DNA of 64,000 nt from NCBI RefSeq assembly GCF_921293095.1, contig NC_060248.1, positions 131,142,972 to 131,206,971 on the forward strand, written 5' to 3'. The position numbers and the translations under genes are program-made. The notes beneath the pieces were generated by a model. It saw nothing but the letters and a program-made list of their open reading frames with translations, was not told the origin of the DNA and did no database searches. Positions within the stretch are counted from its first letter, which is position 1. Each line of letters starts with the position of its first letter. This DNA comes from Ischnura elegans. Lineage: Eukaryota > Arthropoda > Insecta > Odonata > Coenagrionidae. Shown here in pieces: positions 14,001-24,189 of this stretch.

Positions 14001-17000
14001 GGCTTTCCGGGCCAATGCCCGGACCACTACGCTATCCAGGTTCTTTAATTCCCATGGCAATAGGGTGGTTTCCTATTATTTTTTCATTGCTTAAATCGAA
14101 AGATTATTACTCCTGGAGTACGTATTTCACGCTCTTAGATTTTTTAATGATGATATCTATTTTTCGCGATTAAATGAAATGTGAAAAATTTCGAGCGCGC
14201 GAAAACGCGACGGCTAAGTATGAATGCCGGGAAATCTCCGTGTGACGTCGTTCTGGTTCCCGCTGCCGCATTGTGAGGTGACCTTGGGGCGGGGCTTTGA
14301 GCGCTGATACGTCGCAGGATGCTAGCAGGTAGCAGAGTACCATGCTAGCTGGTAGCGCTTGGCTTAAATAAGGATTACCAATACCCTATCAAACGAAGAA
14401 AACTTTCCAACCTTAGCCAGTTTTAATAGGTGATTATTAAGAGATGTTTCCCTGAGCTCTGTGCCTCATGCATGCATTGGTAATCTCAGACGATGTAAAA
14501 CTCCTATCTACTCGTATAGATACTAGGTTCCTGTGACGTCACGTGGAGTGGCATCGCATGGGCGCCAATCTTGCCTTTTTCAAATGAGAATAAAATTTAT
14601 TATTGCCATTCGTCTAAACTGGGATTTCTAAAACCAAGTATTATGAATACACTAATGGTGGGTATCGATTCGCAATCAATGCCTTTCGTTTTCTTTGATG
14701 AAGGAAACTACCCTATTATACCGAGGCTCATGGTACTAGGTGTTAGGCCCTCGCGGTCCATCAAGGATAGCAACGCGAGGGAGAAAGGACTACAAGGATT
14801 CCACAACCGGTTGAGAGCCTCGTATCTGCGCCAAAGCAGCGCAAAGCGGTGTGTGTGCGAGGATCCCCAAGTTGGCCTCTTCATGTGTTGTCGCCCACCG
14901 TGCATTTGAATGGGTTTACAGAAGACGACACTCGCGTCGCCGACGGACAAATTGATCCGAGTTTCACGAGTAAATGAGGTATAATTAGGGATATCAACCA
15001 AACTGTACTTTCATGATGATGCTACTTATCGAATTCATAACTCTCCAGTGCTATTCATCGCAATTACCAACATTATAATGCAAAATATTGGAAAAAAAGT
15101 GTATCGCACTGTACTCATCACCGCGCCGCGGACATTTTTGAAAACTAGTTAAAATGCGGCCGAAGTGGCAACGGAGATGAGCCTATTATACGGGATGGAA
15201 TTGGGCCGCCTCTCTGCAGTCCCCTTCATACCATTCATGCACGTTGCTCAAAGTCGCATGTATCTTAATGGAGCGCAGTGCTCGAGTTCTTTCCCAAGAT
15301 TGTCGGATGCGCAGCGTCTTGGCTTTGCTCGGTGGAGGGGTATCATCATTCTAGTTCACAGAGTGCTGTTCCTTTCTTCCTCAACCCTAAGGTTCGTGGG
15401 CACCCAAATTTCTTGTTTCCACAGCCAAATCCTTGGATCCTTAAATCACTGTATCAACTTCCTGCTAAGGTCTCTTTCTAGTAACTATTCTTTTCTTGGT
15501 CTACCTTTACCACCTTGGCCCTCTACCACTACTTCTACCAAGGCTATCATCCACTCTGAATGACGCAGGAAGAGGCCAATAGGGTGTCGCTTATTTTTTA
15601 TTTTTTCTCGGATTTTTGATTTCTACCTCTTAAAATATGCTATGGGGTGCATAATGGATATCCTAAAAATTTCAGCTCAATTGTTTAACATTTAGAGGTC
15701 GCTCAAAGAGCATAAATGCAATAACATTAAATTTTCACAATTTTTTGAAGTAACATCATTTTCAGGGGTAACGCACGATTTTATGGTTCTTATGGGCCGA
15801 AATTCGCTCCATTTTAACGTCCGCTCAGCAGTTTTCCAGGAATACAATACTTTACCGCTAGCTACAGCTGCGCGTCACACCCCTGACGGCGAGCTGGTCG
15901 CTCGCGAGCCGCATTCACGGACAGCGACCGTCATTGCCTTACGCCCCTCGCGCCTTCCCTGGCGAAAGTCGGCGGAAGAAAGGAGGAGTCGTATACTATG
16001 TTGGCGTTTTTCATACCGAGTGTTTGCTGTAGTTTATCCTTTAAATTAACTACATCACTGTTCTTCGAACCTAACATATGAAAAAAAGGAAATTCTCAGG
16101 TTTAAAATCCCCAAAAAAAATTATAAGACTGAGAACCTTAGATATGAAAACAGTTAGTTACCTCTATTTACGCTTGTTGAATCAATTGAAAATGCTTTTT
16201 TATGTTCGCTAATCTCCATTAGTCAACGCAGTCGTGAACAATCTCAGCAGTGGCCCGGCCCGGCCACTAGCAATTCCGGTGAGTTATGGAATCTTTCATG
16301 TTGTTTTTATTTCATCAATCAGCCAGAGATTTATAGAACCACCTAATGACGTAATATACAAAATAATATTTAATTACTTGATTCAACGAATTAGTAAATA
16401 TTTCCTTTAGTAGACAGTAACCCCTGTTACTACAACATAGTAGCAGCAAGAACCATTGCTGCTTATCTCGCGCTAATGCACAAGGCATCAAAGATCAGTG
16501 CAATTTGGGGTGTAATGAGGATTTTCCTACCAATCTATCTTTTACTTGACAAATCCGTTGGCTTATCATCAATAGAATTCGTTTCAGAAACATCCTCACT
16601 ACTTAAGATTAAAATATCATCATTTCTTAAAAGAATGACGTATCATTAGCAACAATGTAATAACATGAAAAGGGATTCGATAGCGATTTAGTTTTACAAG
16701 GCCTACTTGGTTTACTGTGTACTCTTTAATTCAGACTTGCTGCGATACTCGTCATATCTTCTCTTCCTCTCTACTCGTCGCGCCGACTTCTCTGCCGCCT
16801 CTCTCTCTATTAAGTGCTTCGTGAAGGATCTCATTATTTGGCAAGCCAAAGGCGGTTTATAGTTGTCCGGTAAACCAAGTTCACCCCAACCAGCCAGTTT
16901 ACAATGCATTTCATATTATGCGCATAATATATATGTTTATGATTTGGGTGATTAGTTTTGTTGGTGCAAGCAGAAACTCAAAACTAATAAATGTATGGAA

Positions 17001-20000
17001 GTTTTTGAGAAAGAAAAATATTTTGAAAACTCTCTCTCTATAAGCTATCTTTTGAGGTAGGTGTCCCGGTCGCCTCTGTATTTTCAAGAGCACTTTATCC
17101 ATATCGTTTTGAATAACTTCCAGAGCATTTACCGCGGCAATATCAAAGAACTGATCCAATTTTTCATTCAATTCCATGTCATTCTTTAGCTGTTTCGTAG
17201 ATCGCCGTCAAAAATAAATCTTGAATTATAACAGCTCACTGCACACTGTACCTCTATTTAATATATTTACCGTATTTCTTGAATTATTTGAATTCTCGAC
17301 ATAATTGGTACTCCTGAATGGGACCACGGACATCATCGATTGTCTCGTATTTGCATACAATCCTTGTTTCAGGGTTAAGTGGCGGTGATAGAACAACTGC
17401 AGCACTTCGCGAATCAAAGTCAGCTTATTTTTTTACGAAACAAGCAGCGATAGCTGTTATAGGGACGCCGATGAGGAATACTTCACTAGACTTGCGCGCG
17501 ATAAACAACATTGTATTTATCAATAGCGTTTCTATTTCGAAAATTTACTCTACGCCATTCAAAATCCGACTGCGATGAGGTTAAAGAAAATGTGAAACAC
17601 GCAAACTTGGGTAAGAAAACATACACAGTTGTCTCTAAACATCATTCTTAATGGTTCCATCTATTCTGCGAATTCATCTCAACGAAAAAGTCTCCAGAAT
17701 TTATAACAATGCAAAACTATACAGGTTTTTAGGTAGCTCCTCCTTTCTTCCACCGACTCTCTTTAGAGAAGGCGCGAGGGGGGCGTAATGCCGTGATCAG
17801 TTGACCGTGAATGCGGGCCGCGAGTGACCAGCTCGCCGTCAGGGGTGTGACGCGCGGCTGTAGCTCGCGGTAAAGTATTGTATTCCTGGAAAACTGTTGA
17901 GCAGACGTTAAAATGGAGCGAATTTCGGTCCATAAGAACCATAAAATCGTGCGTTACCCCTGAAACTGATGTTAATTCAAAAAATTGTGAAAATTTAATG
18001 TTATTGCATTTATGCTCTTTGAGCGACCTCTAAATGTTAAACAATTGAGCTGAAATTTTTAGGATATCCATTATGCACCCCATAGCATATTTTAAGAGGT
18101 AGAAATCAAAAATCCGAGAAAAAAATAAAAAATAAGCAACACCCTAGAGGCCAATCGTTGTGTTTATTCTTTGACTTATTGAATTCTGCAGTGTTTAAAA
18201 TTCGGAAATCCAATCGTGATGGAGCGGAATTTTTCAATATTGGAATAGCACTAGCAATTTTCCACGAGTATAAAATATATATTACGAACTAGATGTCAAT
18301 GTGAATTCATGATCTTCGAGCCCAAATTTATCACTGTTTTTCTATCATTCTAATGATGTTCATTTATTTCTCAGTGATCAGTTTGGTGACAGCTGGTGCT
18401 TGCACTTTAGGATTCAACTATGTTTGGACCTCCACGCAGAACTTGATCCTGTCATGCATTTTTGAAGCCATCACGGGAATGACCATAAGTGCCCTCATGT
18501 GTGTAGTTGTCGAACTGTTTCCCACCAACTTAAGGTGAGTATAACCACGAATGCCGAATTATTTTCACTGTGCTTAAATACATATTTGCATTCCGTGAAT
18601 ACCTATGATTTGATTTATTAAGAATAAAATGATAATGTGGGTAAATTTTGGGCATGATACTATGATTGCATAACAAACGAGGATTAACATTAACAAGTGA
18701 TGGAAAGGGTTCAGTAAAATGCTCCATTACAAACACCCGTTAAAAGAATAGAGAAGAAAATGTCCCCTCTGTCACTCAGGAGCACATATTACTCCTTTGT
18801 AATTTAAGATATCATTTTGAAAATTTAAGAGCGTATCAATTATACCATAGCCATATCATTTTATCAGGTCCATATCAAAAATTATTAAAAAAGCTATTTA
18901 AAGATATTCATAAAATAAAACATATACTAATGAATTCAAAATTAAAACCTGACATCCCTGATCAGTTAAAAAATAATGTCCTTTATTTAATACCATGAAG
19001 TGACTGTAATAGTAGCTATATATCTTTTTTGTGTTCGCGTAGTTACACACTCTATGCTACCAGTATTAGCGGTCATATAATGCCAATGTATTCTAAAGAT
19101 TTCCTTTTACAACTTACAAAAGAATATTTCCTAATTATGAGTGTTATGCAAGGAGAGATTCCATCCACCGTTGCCTCCCCACTAAAATTTAACTGCACAC
19201 TTCGAAGCTAGTATCAATGCAGAGCAAATAATTCGTCATTTGGACAAGGAAATGACTGAAAAAACTTATTGCTTTTACAAGATACCTTACGTACAATCAA
19301 ATAATATATAAAAATTGGGGACTCCTATCCTCTGTTTCATTTTTCGCTTTCTCTGAATATATTCTTACCAGATCTGTTTCGGCCTATTTTTCCTAAAACC
19401 AACTGCTCACAGATTACTTCCGTCAAATGTATCAATTTTGATCTTCCCTTTCTCGACAAATGACCGATAAATAAAACCTTTCAAAATAAATCCTTTTAGC
19501 AATTAATTGCATTGGTCAAATCCTTTCGATGGCGATACCAATAAAAATGGAAAAAGAATATAAAAAAATATTATAAAACAGGTAATCTGGAAAAAAAATA
19601 TATACGATTTCAATATAGCTTACGGACAGTCAGTTTAGCACCAAAACTGTGAACTTGCCCATAAAAGAGCATTTGGTGAACCCACATGCATAGCGACTAT
19701 TTTTTAAACATGATTTCTTCTCTTCTTTTGCCCAGAGCTTTTGCCTTGGCACTGTCGCTGACAATCGGAAGAATTGGCGCCATTACTGGAAATGTTGCAT
19801 TCGGATGGCTCATCGATTTCAACTGTGTGATTCCAATTGTTGTTGGAGGAGTTGCTCTCATTGGTAATATATTTAAATATTTATTTTTTTCAATAAGTTT
19901 AGAACATAAGTTTAAATAAATTTGGTTTTACTGATACGAGGGTAAACTTAAAAGTAAGGTCTACAATTGTTTTTGCCATTTAATATGACATTGATTTACA

Positions 20001-22090
20001 TTTTTGGATACGTCGTTTGAAAGGACTTCACTTATTTTTCGTTGTAGTCACCATGGCGCTTGATGACTTGACTCATCCACACGATGAACTTTTGAATCCC
20101 TACGTCATACCACCTTTCGTCCTCGTTGCGAAGATAGGCTTTGGCCTCCTCTTGCACCTCGTCATCCGTCGCGAATTTTAGCCCTCCTAGGTGTTTCTTG
20201 AGTCGATATCTGGTATACGACACGACGCGTAGGCTTTCCCTCGAAACAGTTTGAAGTATTCTTCTCCATATTTTTGAAAGACCTCCGGTGATTTAACATA
20301 GAAGGTCATATTAAGTCCTTGTCTGGTAATCAGAATCAGTTAGTTTCACCAAAAAGTTATTTAAACTGACAATACAGGAGTGACGGTTATGTATCGCTTT
20401 CACTGTTTTTCTAGTAGATTGTAATATGGCACCGTTATGTAATACATTGGAGTTTCGTTAATCCGAACCAATTTTGACCGAACCCTAAAGCCCGTAGGAC
20501 ACTTCCCAATTTATTGGCCATTCCATCGGATATTGATTTTTGGTACAACTGACACACAACAATTTCTAGTGCAATATCCTTTTCACAATTTTAGACACAA
20601 TTTCTCGCCCGATTTGGAATTTAGAACAGGTTCTATTTTCTCGCGGCCAATCTCCAATCAGAAGTCAGTTTTGTTGAGACTCCTAGTGGCCAAAACAAGA
20701 AGCTCTTTCCCAAACATCCGGTTTGGCTGAAAATATTGGTTTTGCTCCGAGAATTCGCTTTAAATTTCTAAAATGAGTACGAAAGAAGTTGTTTCACTAT
20801 TGATTGAAGCGTACAAATCACACAAATGCTTATACAACAATGCTTATACACAATGCTTGTACAACGTAAAATCATCGAAATACAATTGCTTTCTCTGGCG
20901 GGATATTAGAACACTATTTCGGCCAATATTATTTATATAGAAATTGGTGTGTGTCAGTTGGACCATAATCCAATATCCAATGGATTGGCCAATAAATTGG
21001 GAAGTGTCATACGAGCTTTAGGGTTCGGTCCTTATTGGTTCGGATTAACGGAACTCCAATGCATGACATAACGGTGCCATATTACAATCTATACGTGTCA
21101 TACGGTACGTAACGCCCAATATTTTAAACAATATTGAGTGCCGATTTATTGGAAAGCGTCATACGGGCTTCATACGCATACGAGCATTCTTCGTAGACCA
21201 TGAAAAAGACCTTTGAAATGTTCGTCAAAGTCAGTGAAAGCCTGAAGACCACCATGGTGTAGAGGAGGGAGGTGGTCGGTGAAGGACAGAAGGAACTTTT
21301 GATTACGACGAGGAAAAGGTAGTCAAAATTCACTCCAAATTCAAATTTCCTAATTTTTATGCCAGATGGGAGTTTTCAAAAAATTTTAACAAATAAGTAA
21401 GCGCATTCAATAGCCATGCGACATCCTCTGGACCTCGTGCTAGGTTTTGCTTTAGTTTTAAGATAAGAAAAATTTCCGCAGAGTGCGTGCAGCATCTAAT
21501 CATCCGTCACTGACACTTGATCCGTGGAACCTCAGATTCGTTGCATGATACTTTACCCTATGGTAGTTTCAATTCCCAATATGTCGGCAGTGTTCACAAA
21601 TGTCCCGACGAGAGTACACTCCATTTTAGGTGAGTCGCAGGCGAATCATATTTCGGAGAATATGGGGAAGAACTCGTAGCTGGATCTGGTCATGATGCGA
21701 CGGATATGATTATTCACGCGGTAAAAGGGGCATGTCTTTTAAAATTCCCAGTCGTATGAGAGACGGCCCCGTCTTCTAGTATTTTCTGAACTGGCCGCTT
21801 TCAGACGCCAATGAGCTTTGCGTAAATTTTTTCCACCACTGTGTGTAAAAGGAACATTTTGGTTTAAGGAAATGTATAGCTATTAGGTAGATCCTTCTTT
21901 GAGCCAATATTTTTAGTTTTTATCATCAATGAGTTTGTATAATGAACTTTAAAAGTCAATTTACTGTTCAGATTTATTTCTTCAAAGCTTTCGAAGGCGA
22001 TATCTTCTAATCTGATTCTTTTACCTGCTTACAGGAAGTGGTCTTCTGTGTTTAGCCATTCCAAAAGTGAACCAAGACCAACCAATGTGA
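1992..22090 (+). CDS. SV2/SVOP-like major facilitator transporter (10 exons, 5' end missing)
   Basis: Joined exons: 1992-2045, 5884-6045, 7871-8033, 9061-9182, 10216-10457, 12526-12779, 13639-13910, 18375-18534, 19736-19863, 22035-22090. All have AG/GT borders and matching phases, giving 536 residues and a TGA. The product resembles synaptic vesicle glycoprotein 2 / SVOP proteins, 12-helix organic-solute carriers of the sugar-porter branch of the MFS. Supporting motifs: an N-terminal ADFETAIGLTG..KFNYF block before helix 1; MFS motif A (GLMADAKGRK) after helix 2; PETPKF after helix 6; a long polar loop between helices 6 and 7; an acidic, cysteine-containing outer loop with an NQT glycosylation site between helices 7 and 8; a second motif-A copy (CVDRLGKK) after helix 8; and ELFPTNLR at the end of helix 10. 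The substrate cannot be read from sequence. Insects carry many SV2-like paralogues, so a synaptic role is not implied. Only a short N-terminus should be missing. Confidence 0.9.
2241..4774. mobile_element. Inverted-repeat element or two opposed copies of one family, in the first transporter intron
   Basis: The outer ends match in inverted orientation (AATAGGGAAGTGCACTA at 2241; its complement ends at 4774). About 180 bp inside each end there is a second inverted match, TGACGTCACAAGGCAGTAG (near 2426 and 4598). Equal spacing on both sides indicates two ends of one element or two copies facing each other. I see no clear target duplication and no transposase in the ~1.8 kb between. A SINE-like piece lies inside at about 3195-3290. 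Confidence 0.5.
3195..3290 (+). repeat. Possible tRNA-derived SINE fragment
   Basis: GGGGTAGTGGTAGAGTGC resembles a tRNA D-arm/A-box. About 50 bp later a degenerate T-arm-like GGTTAAGTC occurs, followed by a T-run (ATTATTTTTTG). The B-box is poor, so this is tentative. Confidence 0.3.
5451..5663. repeat. Perfect 39-bp inverted repeat (stem-loop) framed by a 13-bp direct repeat
   Basis: Arms 5496-5534 and 5607-5645 are exact reverse complements with a 72-base loop. The loop itself has short complementary GCTGCCA/TGGCAGC pieces. The same 13 bases, GGGTGAGTCTCTG, stand at 5451-5463 and 5651-5663, exactly 200 bp apart. On the minus strand the loop contains CTGAAGA...ATCGAAACG, the hammerhead-like signature discussed in the findings. 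It lies in the intron just before transporter exon B. Confidence 0.8.
5884..6045 (+). CDS. SV2-like transporter, exon B (helix 1)
   Basis: Reads GKFNYFLMLICGSVFANAAI through SFVLPSAQCDFHLSSEDKGR and ends ASPNI plus a split Gly. This is helix 1 and the first outer loop, with the conserved acidic/Cys pattern CDF-LSSEDKG of SV2-like proteins. The exon is GC-rich compared with its introns. Acceptor CGCGGTAG, donor GTGAGC. Confidence 0.92.
6598..6656 (+). repeat. 3' part of a tRNA-derived SINE (same family as 61,336)
   Basis: TTCGGGAGTCCGGGTTCGAATCC is an anticodon-stem/T-arm remnant with an intact B-box. It is followed by TGGAAATGATTTTTTCGCTG, which parallels the sequence after the SINE at 61,336. 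The 5' half is missing. Confidence 0.6.
7871..8033 (+). CDS. SV2-like transporter, exon C (helices 2-4)
   Basis: Begins with GMLVGSCIWGLMADAKGRK, helix 2 and the MFS motif A. It continues through helix 3 (SGLLLDAFCCFASSI) to the helix 4 start WLFIVCRFFNGFG. Acceptor TTTTGCAG, donor GTGAGC. Confidence 0.93.
9061..9182 (+). CDS. SV2-like transporter, exon D (helices 4-5)
   Basis: Reads ITAASTLVFAYMGEFLPSSK and WLELFWSFGVVVLP. The EFLP-x-x-K-R loop between helices 4 and 5 is conserved in the family. Acceptor CCGATTTTAG, donor GTAGAC. Confidence 0.9.
10216..10457 (+). CDS. SV2-like transporter, exon E (helix 6 and PETPKF)
   Basis: Reads ALAWWVIPQTWSF, WRLFVAICGVPSILNACLLC, then TLPETPKFLMSKNKLDEAYV. 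PETPKF is the sugar-porter motif at the inner end of helix 6. The exon ends at a phase-0 donor after KTEYE and opens the central cytoplasmic loop. Acceptor TTTTCGGTAG, donor GTAAGG. Confidence 0.93.
12296..12345 (+). ncRNA. Hammerhead-ribozyme-like motif (probable Penelope-type retroelement remnant)
   Basis: CTGATGA at 12306-12312 is followed by a possible stem II (GATTGT/ACAATT with an ATA loop), then GAAAC at 12329. The palindrome ACACGTGT follows as a very short stem III, then A and a weak stem I. This matches the type-I hammerhead core found in Penelope-like retroelements, apart from one extra base after CTGATGA. Activity is not shown. It is in the intron before exon F. Confidence 0.4.
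12526..12779 (+). CDS. SV2-like transporter, exon F (central loop, helix 7 start)
   Basis: Codes for the long cytoplasmic loop, rich in Pro, Ser, Ala and basic residues (KASSRRSRPARALANVASQT). It then continues into TKALFTPPLLRSTLITFTVQ, the conserved lead into helix 7. Very GC-rich. Acceptor GTGTGTGCAG, donor GTGGGT. Confidence 0.92.
13639..13910 (+). CDS. SV2-like transporter, exon G (helices 7-8, outer loop)
   Basis: Reads YYTLILWFPDLFDRFERFE, an outer loop with PNQT (N-glycosylation signature) and paired cysteines (SICDVT; LPCGADGE). Helix 8 and the second motif A follow (WLALCVDRLGKKFIL). Acceptor TTTTTGCAG, donor GTGAGC. Confidence 0.93.
13970..14040 (-). repeat. tRNA-derived SINE head
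   Basis: On the minus strand, CCTGGATAGCGTAGTGG carries an A-box and GCGGTTCGATTCCCGG a perfect B-box/T-arm. The acceptor stem has mismatches, and the sequence continues into AATTTTTTCTCG, so this is a SINE or tRNA pseudogene rather than a working tRNA. It lies 60 bp after exon G. Confidence 0.6.
15571..15580. repeat. 10-bp target-site duplication, left
   Basis: AGAGGCCAAT directly precedes the element at 15581 and recurs exactly at 18146-18155. Confidence 0.9.
15581..18145. mobile_element. Long-TIR DNA transposon, MULE-like, with 10-bp TSD
   Basis: The ends are AGGGTGTCGCTTATTTTTTA and its near-perfect complement. Inverted similarity runs for about 410 bp on each side (15581-15990 and 17736-18145), with few mismatches and small gaps. 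Flanking 10-bp duplications (AGAGGCCAAT) mark a clean insertion. Very long TIRs with a 9-10-bp duplication are typical of Mutator-like and foldback elements. The 1.75-kb core has no recognised transposase. Two short minus-strand open stretches (17177-16911 and 16909-16712, the first reading ELNEKLDQFFDIAAVNALEV) could be relics, but I cannot assign them. The element lies inside the 4.46-kb intron between exons G and H. Confidence 0.85.
18146..18155. repeat. 10-bp target-site duplication, right
   Basis: AGAGGCCAAT, identical to 15571-15580. Confidence 0.9.
18375..18534 (+). CDS. SV2-like transporter, exon H (helices 9-10)
   Basis: Reads VISLVTAGACTLGFNYVWTS, helix 9, then ITGMTISALMCVVVELFPTN LR. 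E-L-F-P-T-N-L-R is the sugar-porter/SV2 signature after helix 10. Acceptor ATTTCTCAG, donor GTGAGT. Confidence 0.93.
19736..19863 (+). CDS. SV2-like transporter, exon I (helices 11-12)
   Basis: Reads AFALALSLTIGRIGAITGNV and AFGWLIDFNCVIPIVVGGVA. G-R-I-G-A-I-x-G-N is conserved in SV2-like proteins. Acceptor TTTTGCCCAG, donor GTAATA. Confidence 0.93.
19933..20223 (-). pseudogene. mariner transposase C-terminal fragment with one terminal repeat
   Basis: On the minus strand, about 60 residues resemble the end of mariner transposases (KHLGGLKFATDDEVQEEAKA; GIQKF; HGDYNEK and stop). The GxxFATDDEV and GDYxEK blocks are family hallmarks. Beyond the stop, TACGAGGGTAAACTTAAAAG at 19933 resembles a mariner terminal repeat next to a TA. 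The catalytic part is absent, so this is a dead remnant in the last transporter intron. Confidence 0.7.
20415..21091. mobile_element. Inverted-repeat element (~680 bp) in the last transporter intron
   Basis: TAGATTGTAATATGGCACCG at 20415 is the complement of the sequence ending at 21091. The inverted match continues inward through GGAGTTTCGTTAATCCGAAC, CCCGTAGGACACTTCCCAAT and TTATTGGCCATTCCAT for about 160 bp, with mismatches. The core has no recognised coding sequence. Superfamily and target duplication are not clear. Confidence 0.75.
22035..22090 (+). CDS. SV2-like transporter, last exon J with stop
   Basis: Reads GSGLLCLAIPKVNQDQPM then TGA at 22088-22090. It is the end of helix 12 and a short cytoplasmic tail, as usual for the family. 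Acceptor CTGCTTACAG. Confidence 0.88.
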
Positions 22091-23040
22091 CGCTTCCTGC
22101 TTCTATCTGAAGTAAGTTTGGAGCCCGATGGTTTAGACGTAAATTGCCTCTCTTTCCCAGTGAAAAGATATTTTTCTATAATCTGTTTGCAGTGCACTTG
22201 CTGGAAAAAATTGCTTAGTTTATTTTTCTAAGCGTATTGGAAAATTCAAATAATTGGCAGTCCTGGAGCATTTTAAACACATGGGAGACTGTCATCAACT
22301 AATTGAAGCAAATGAAGGTTCACAAGATGTGTGGATTACCATGGGATAATGCAATCTACAATTATATCAAATGATGAATGTTTGGCGGATTGATTTTCAT
22401 TCCATTGAGTCTCACAGTTAGTTTTTTGCAAATTTTGTGTGTGTTCTAGAGTTGTAACTTTCCTTCGGAGCTAGTGTGAGTTTGTGTGAGTTCAACCAGA
22501 ATGCTTGATCGTGATGTAGATGTGTAAGCGTCCCTCGGGTATAATTCTAATCCTGTACATTCAACCCACCACCCGTATGTACTCATAACTCACCATTGTT
22601 CTCAGAACTAAAAAATATGTCCAAGCTGGAATTTTAGTCTAAAGTTAGTCTGTGGTGACACTTTTTGTAATCTGAGGCCTTAACGTTGTTGAATGCTTTA
22701 TACATATTCCATGAATATGTATTGTTATATTCTTAACCTACTTTTCTAATGAGGTTCCAATCTCATCAATAAAGCAGTCTTTCTAATCTTCGTCTGCTCA
22801 CCGAATTCATTAAAAGGCAGCGATGGGATGAGGTGCCCTAGCCTACTAGGAAATGTGGTCCAAGTGGTTGAAATTTGTTTGTTTATTTATTTTGATGTGC
22901 CTTAATTTTTGCCTAAAATTTTAGAGTTGCTTGCAACTGATTTGGAAAACTTTTGTAATAAATCAGAATGTATTTACAAGAGAACTGTGTAAATAGTTAA
23001 CACTGTACATTTTTCAATGCCATTGATTTTGTAAATAAAT
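22091..23040 (+). terminator. Transporter 3' UTR with two candidate poly(A) signals
   Basis: AT-rich sequence without coding signal follows the stop. AATAAA occurs at 22768-22773 (CATCAATAAAGCAG) and at 23034-23039 (GTAAATAAATATTTTT, followed by a T-rich stretch). Either could end the transcript; RNA data would be needed to choose. Confidence 0.5.
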
Positions 23041-23253
23041 ATTTTTCTCTTATCAGGTTGTTAAAACTGAATGAGATTGCTATCCTGGGTGAAAGTGGCC
23101 ATTGACGTAATTTTGAAATGACGATGGCTATTCAGCCAAGTAGCTGGGGCGAATTGAAAGCAAAAACCCCACCTGGGCCCTAATGGAGGTGGAATATATG
23201 GCTATGACGGAAATCGGAAAAGTCAGAGCCGAAAACAGGCATGCTGGTTAGGC

Positions 23254-23748
23254 GTGGATTGTGTTCAGCTTAATTTTTTACGGCTTTCCGTCCGTTCTAT
23301 CGAGTCCGCCTCCATGATAATCCAGTCGAAAAGAAATAAGACTAAAGCTATCCCAATTCCCAATCAACCATTACCTGAAATTTCGCTGTTGAAAGCGGCG
23401 TCAAAAAAATACCCAGATCAACCCAGAAAAAAATACCCAGAGCAAGTTACAGAATACGTCTTTCCCTCAATTCGCACCTTCAGCGCCACTGATCTCAAAG
23501 CACTTGTCACATTTCATCAGGGCGATCTCGTGGCCGTGCTGCCGCCGCCACAGGCGCTGCCTTTCACCTCGAGATCACTGCGGCCAAGCGATGGGGAATG
23601 TCCACGCGCGGAGGTCGATCGAACGCTACGAACTTATTTTCAAGAGGCCCTCGCCATTGTTCTAACGAGTATATTGGCGCTTGAGTTCTTCAAGCGGTTG
23701 TGTAAAGGGTATAGTTTTGTCATAGGAAGCCTAACCTTTGGTCCATAA
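23254..23748 (+). CDS. Unrecognised 164-residue open frame (doubtful gene)
   Basis: An uninterrupted frame starts at ATG 23254 and ends at TAA 23746-23748. It is rich in Pro, Lys and Ser, with an internal near-repeat KKYPDQPRKKYPEQ and one hydrophobic stretch near the C-terminus. I recognise no domain. Its middle (23,520-23,640) is unusually GC-rich for the region. It could be an exon or repeat-derived, or chance. Confidence 0.15.
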   Translation: MDCVQLNFLRLSVRSIESASMIIQSKRNKTKAIPIPNQPLPEISLLKAASKKYPDQPRKKYPEQVTEYVFPSIRTFSATDLKALVTFHQGDLVAVLPPPQALPFTSRSLRPSDGECPRAEVDRTLRTYFQEALAIVLTSILALEFFKRLCKGYSFVIGSLTFGP

Positions 23749-23749
23749 G

Positions 23750-24189
23750 TTGTTGAAATGATCGAAAATTCCACAATCTTTCCTTTTAAAAGGGTAAGAA
23801 ACTAAATTTTCACCGCGATTAACTCTAAAAAACTTCAATGGAATTACACTTGGAGAATATGTCATAGTTGGTTTTTTTTTAATTCAGCATCGAGACAATT
23901 TTGTACTTAAATATTGGAAAAGATTAAAAAAGAAGCCATATTGCGGTTATTTTTCAACATTTGGTGTCCATAAGCGTTTGTAAATTCGATATTTGAAAAT
24001 GAGTATTAGACAGTCGTTAGATTAGTAAAGAAATACCACCTACAAAACATACGTCCTTAATGTAGTATAAAAAATACTAATATTAAACCATCCCCAAAAT
24101 TTCTTTAGTCTTAGAGAAACAGTTTTCAAGATATTCCAAAGTGCATCATACCCTTAATTCACATTAATTGACATCTTAAGTATAAAATC
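23750..24189. other. No gene or repeat recognised
   Basis: AT-rich sequence between the open frame and the large inverted repeat. I see nothing I can support. Confidence 0.5.

Noticed and set aside
15165-15563. 132-codon plus-strand frame left of the MULE-like element
   Set aside because: No recognised domain, Ser/Leu-rich, and partly overlapped by another open phase; probably unidentified repeat or chance.
15783-16049. 88-codon open frame
   Set aside because: It lies in the left TIR of the MULE-like element. The same sequence in the right TIR is not kept open, so it is not a gene.
21124-21333. 69-codon minus-strand frame with a receptor-like hydrophobic look (LLYTMVVFRLSLTLTNISKV)
   Set aside because: Too short, no clear splice partners and no diagnostic motif; it may be a fragment of an unknown gene, but I cannot support a call.
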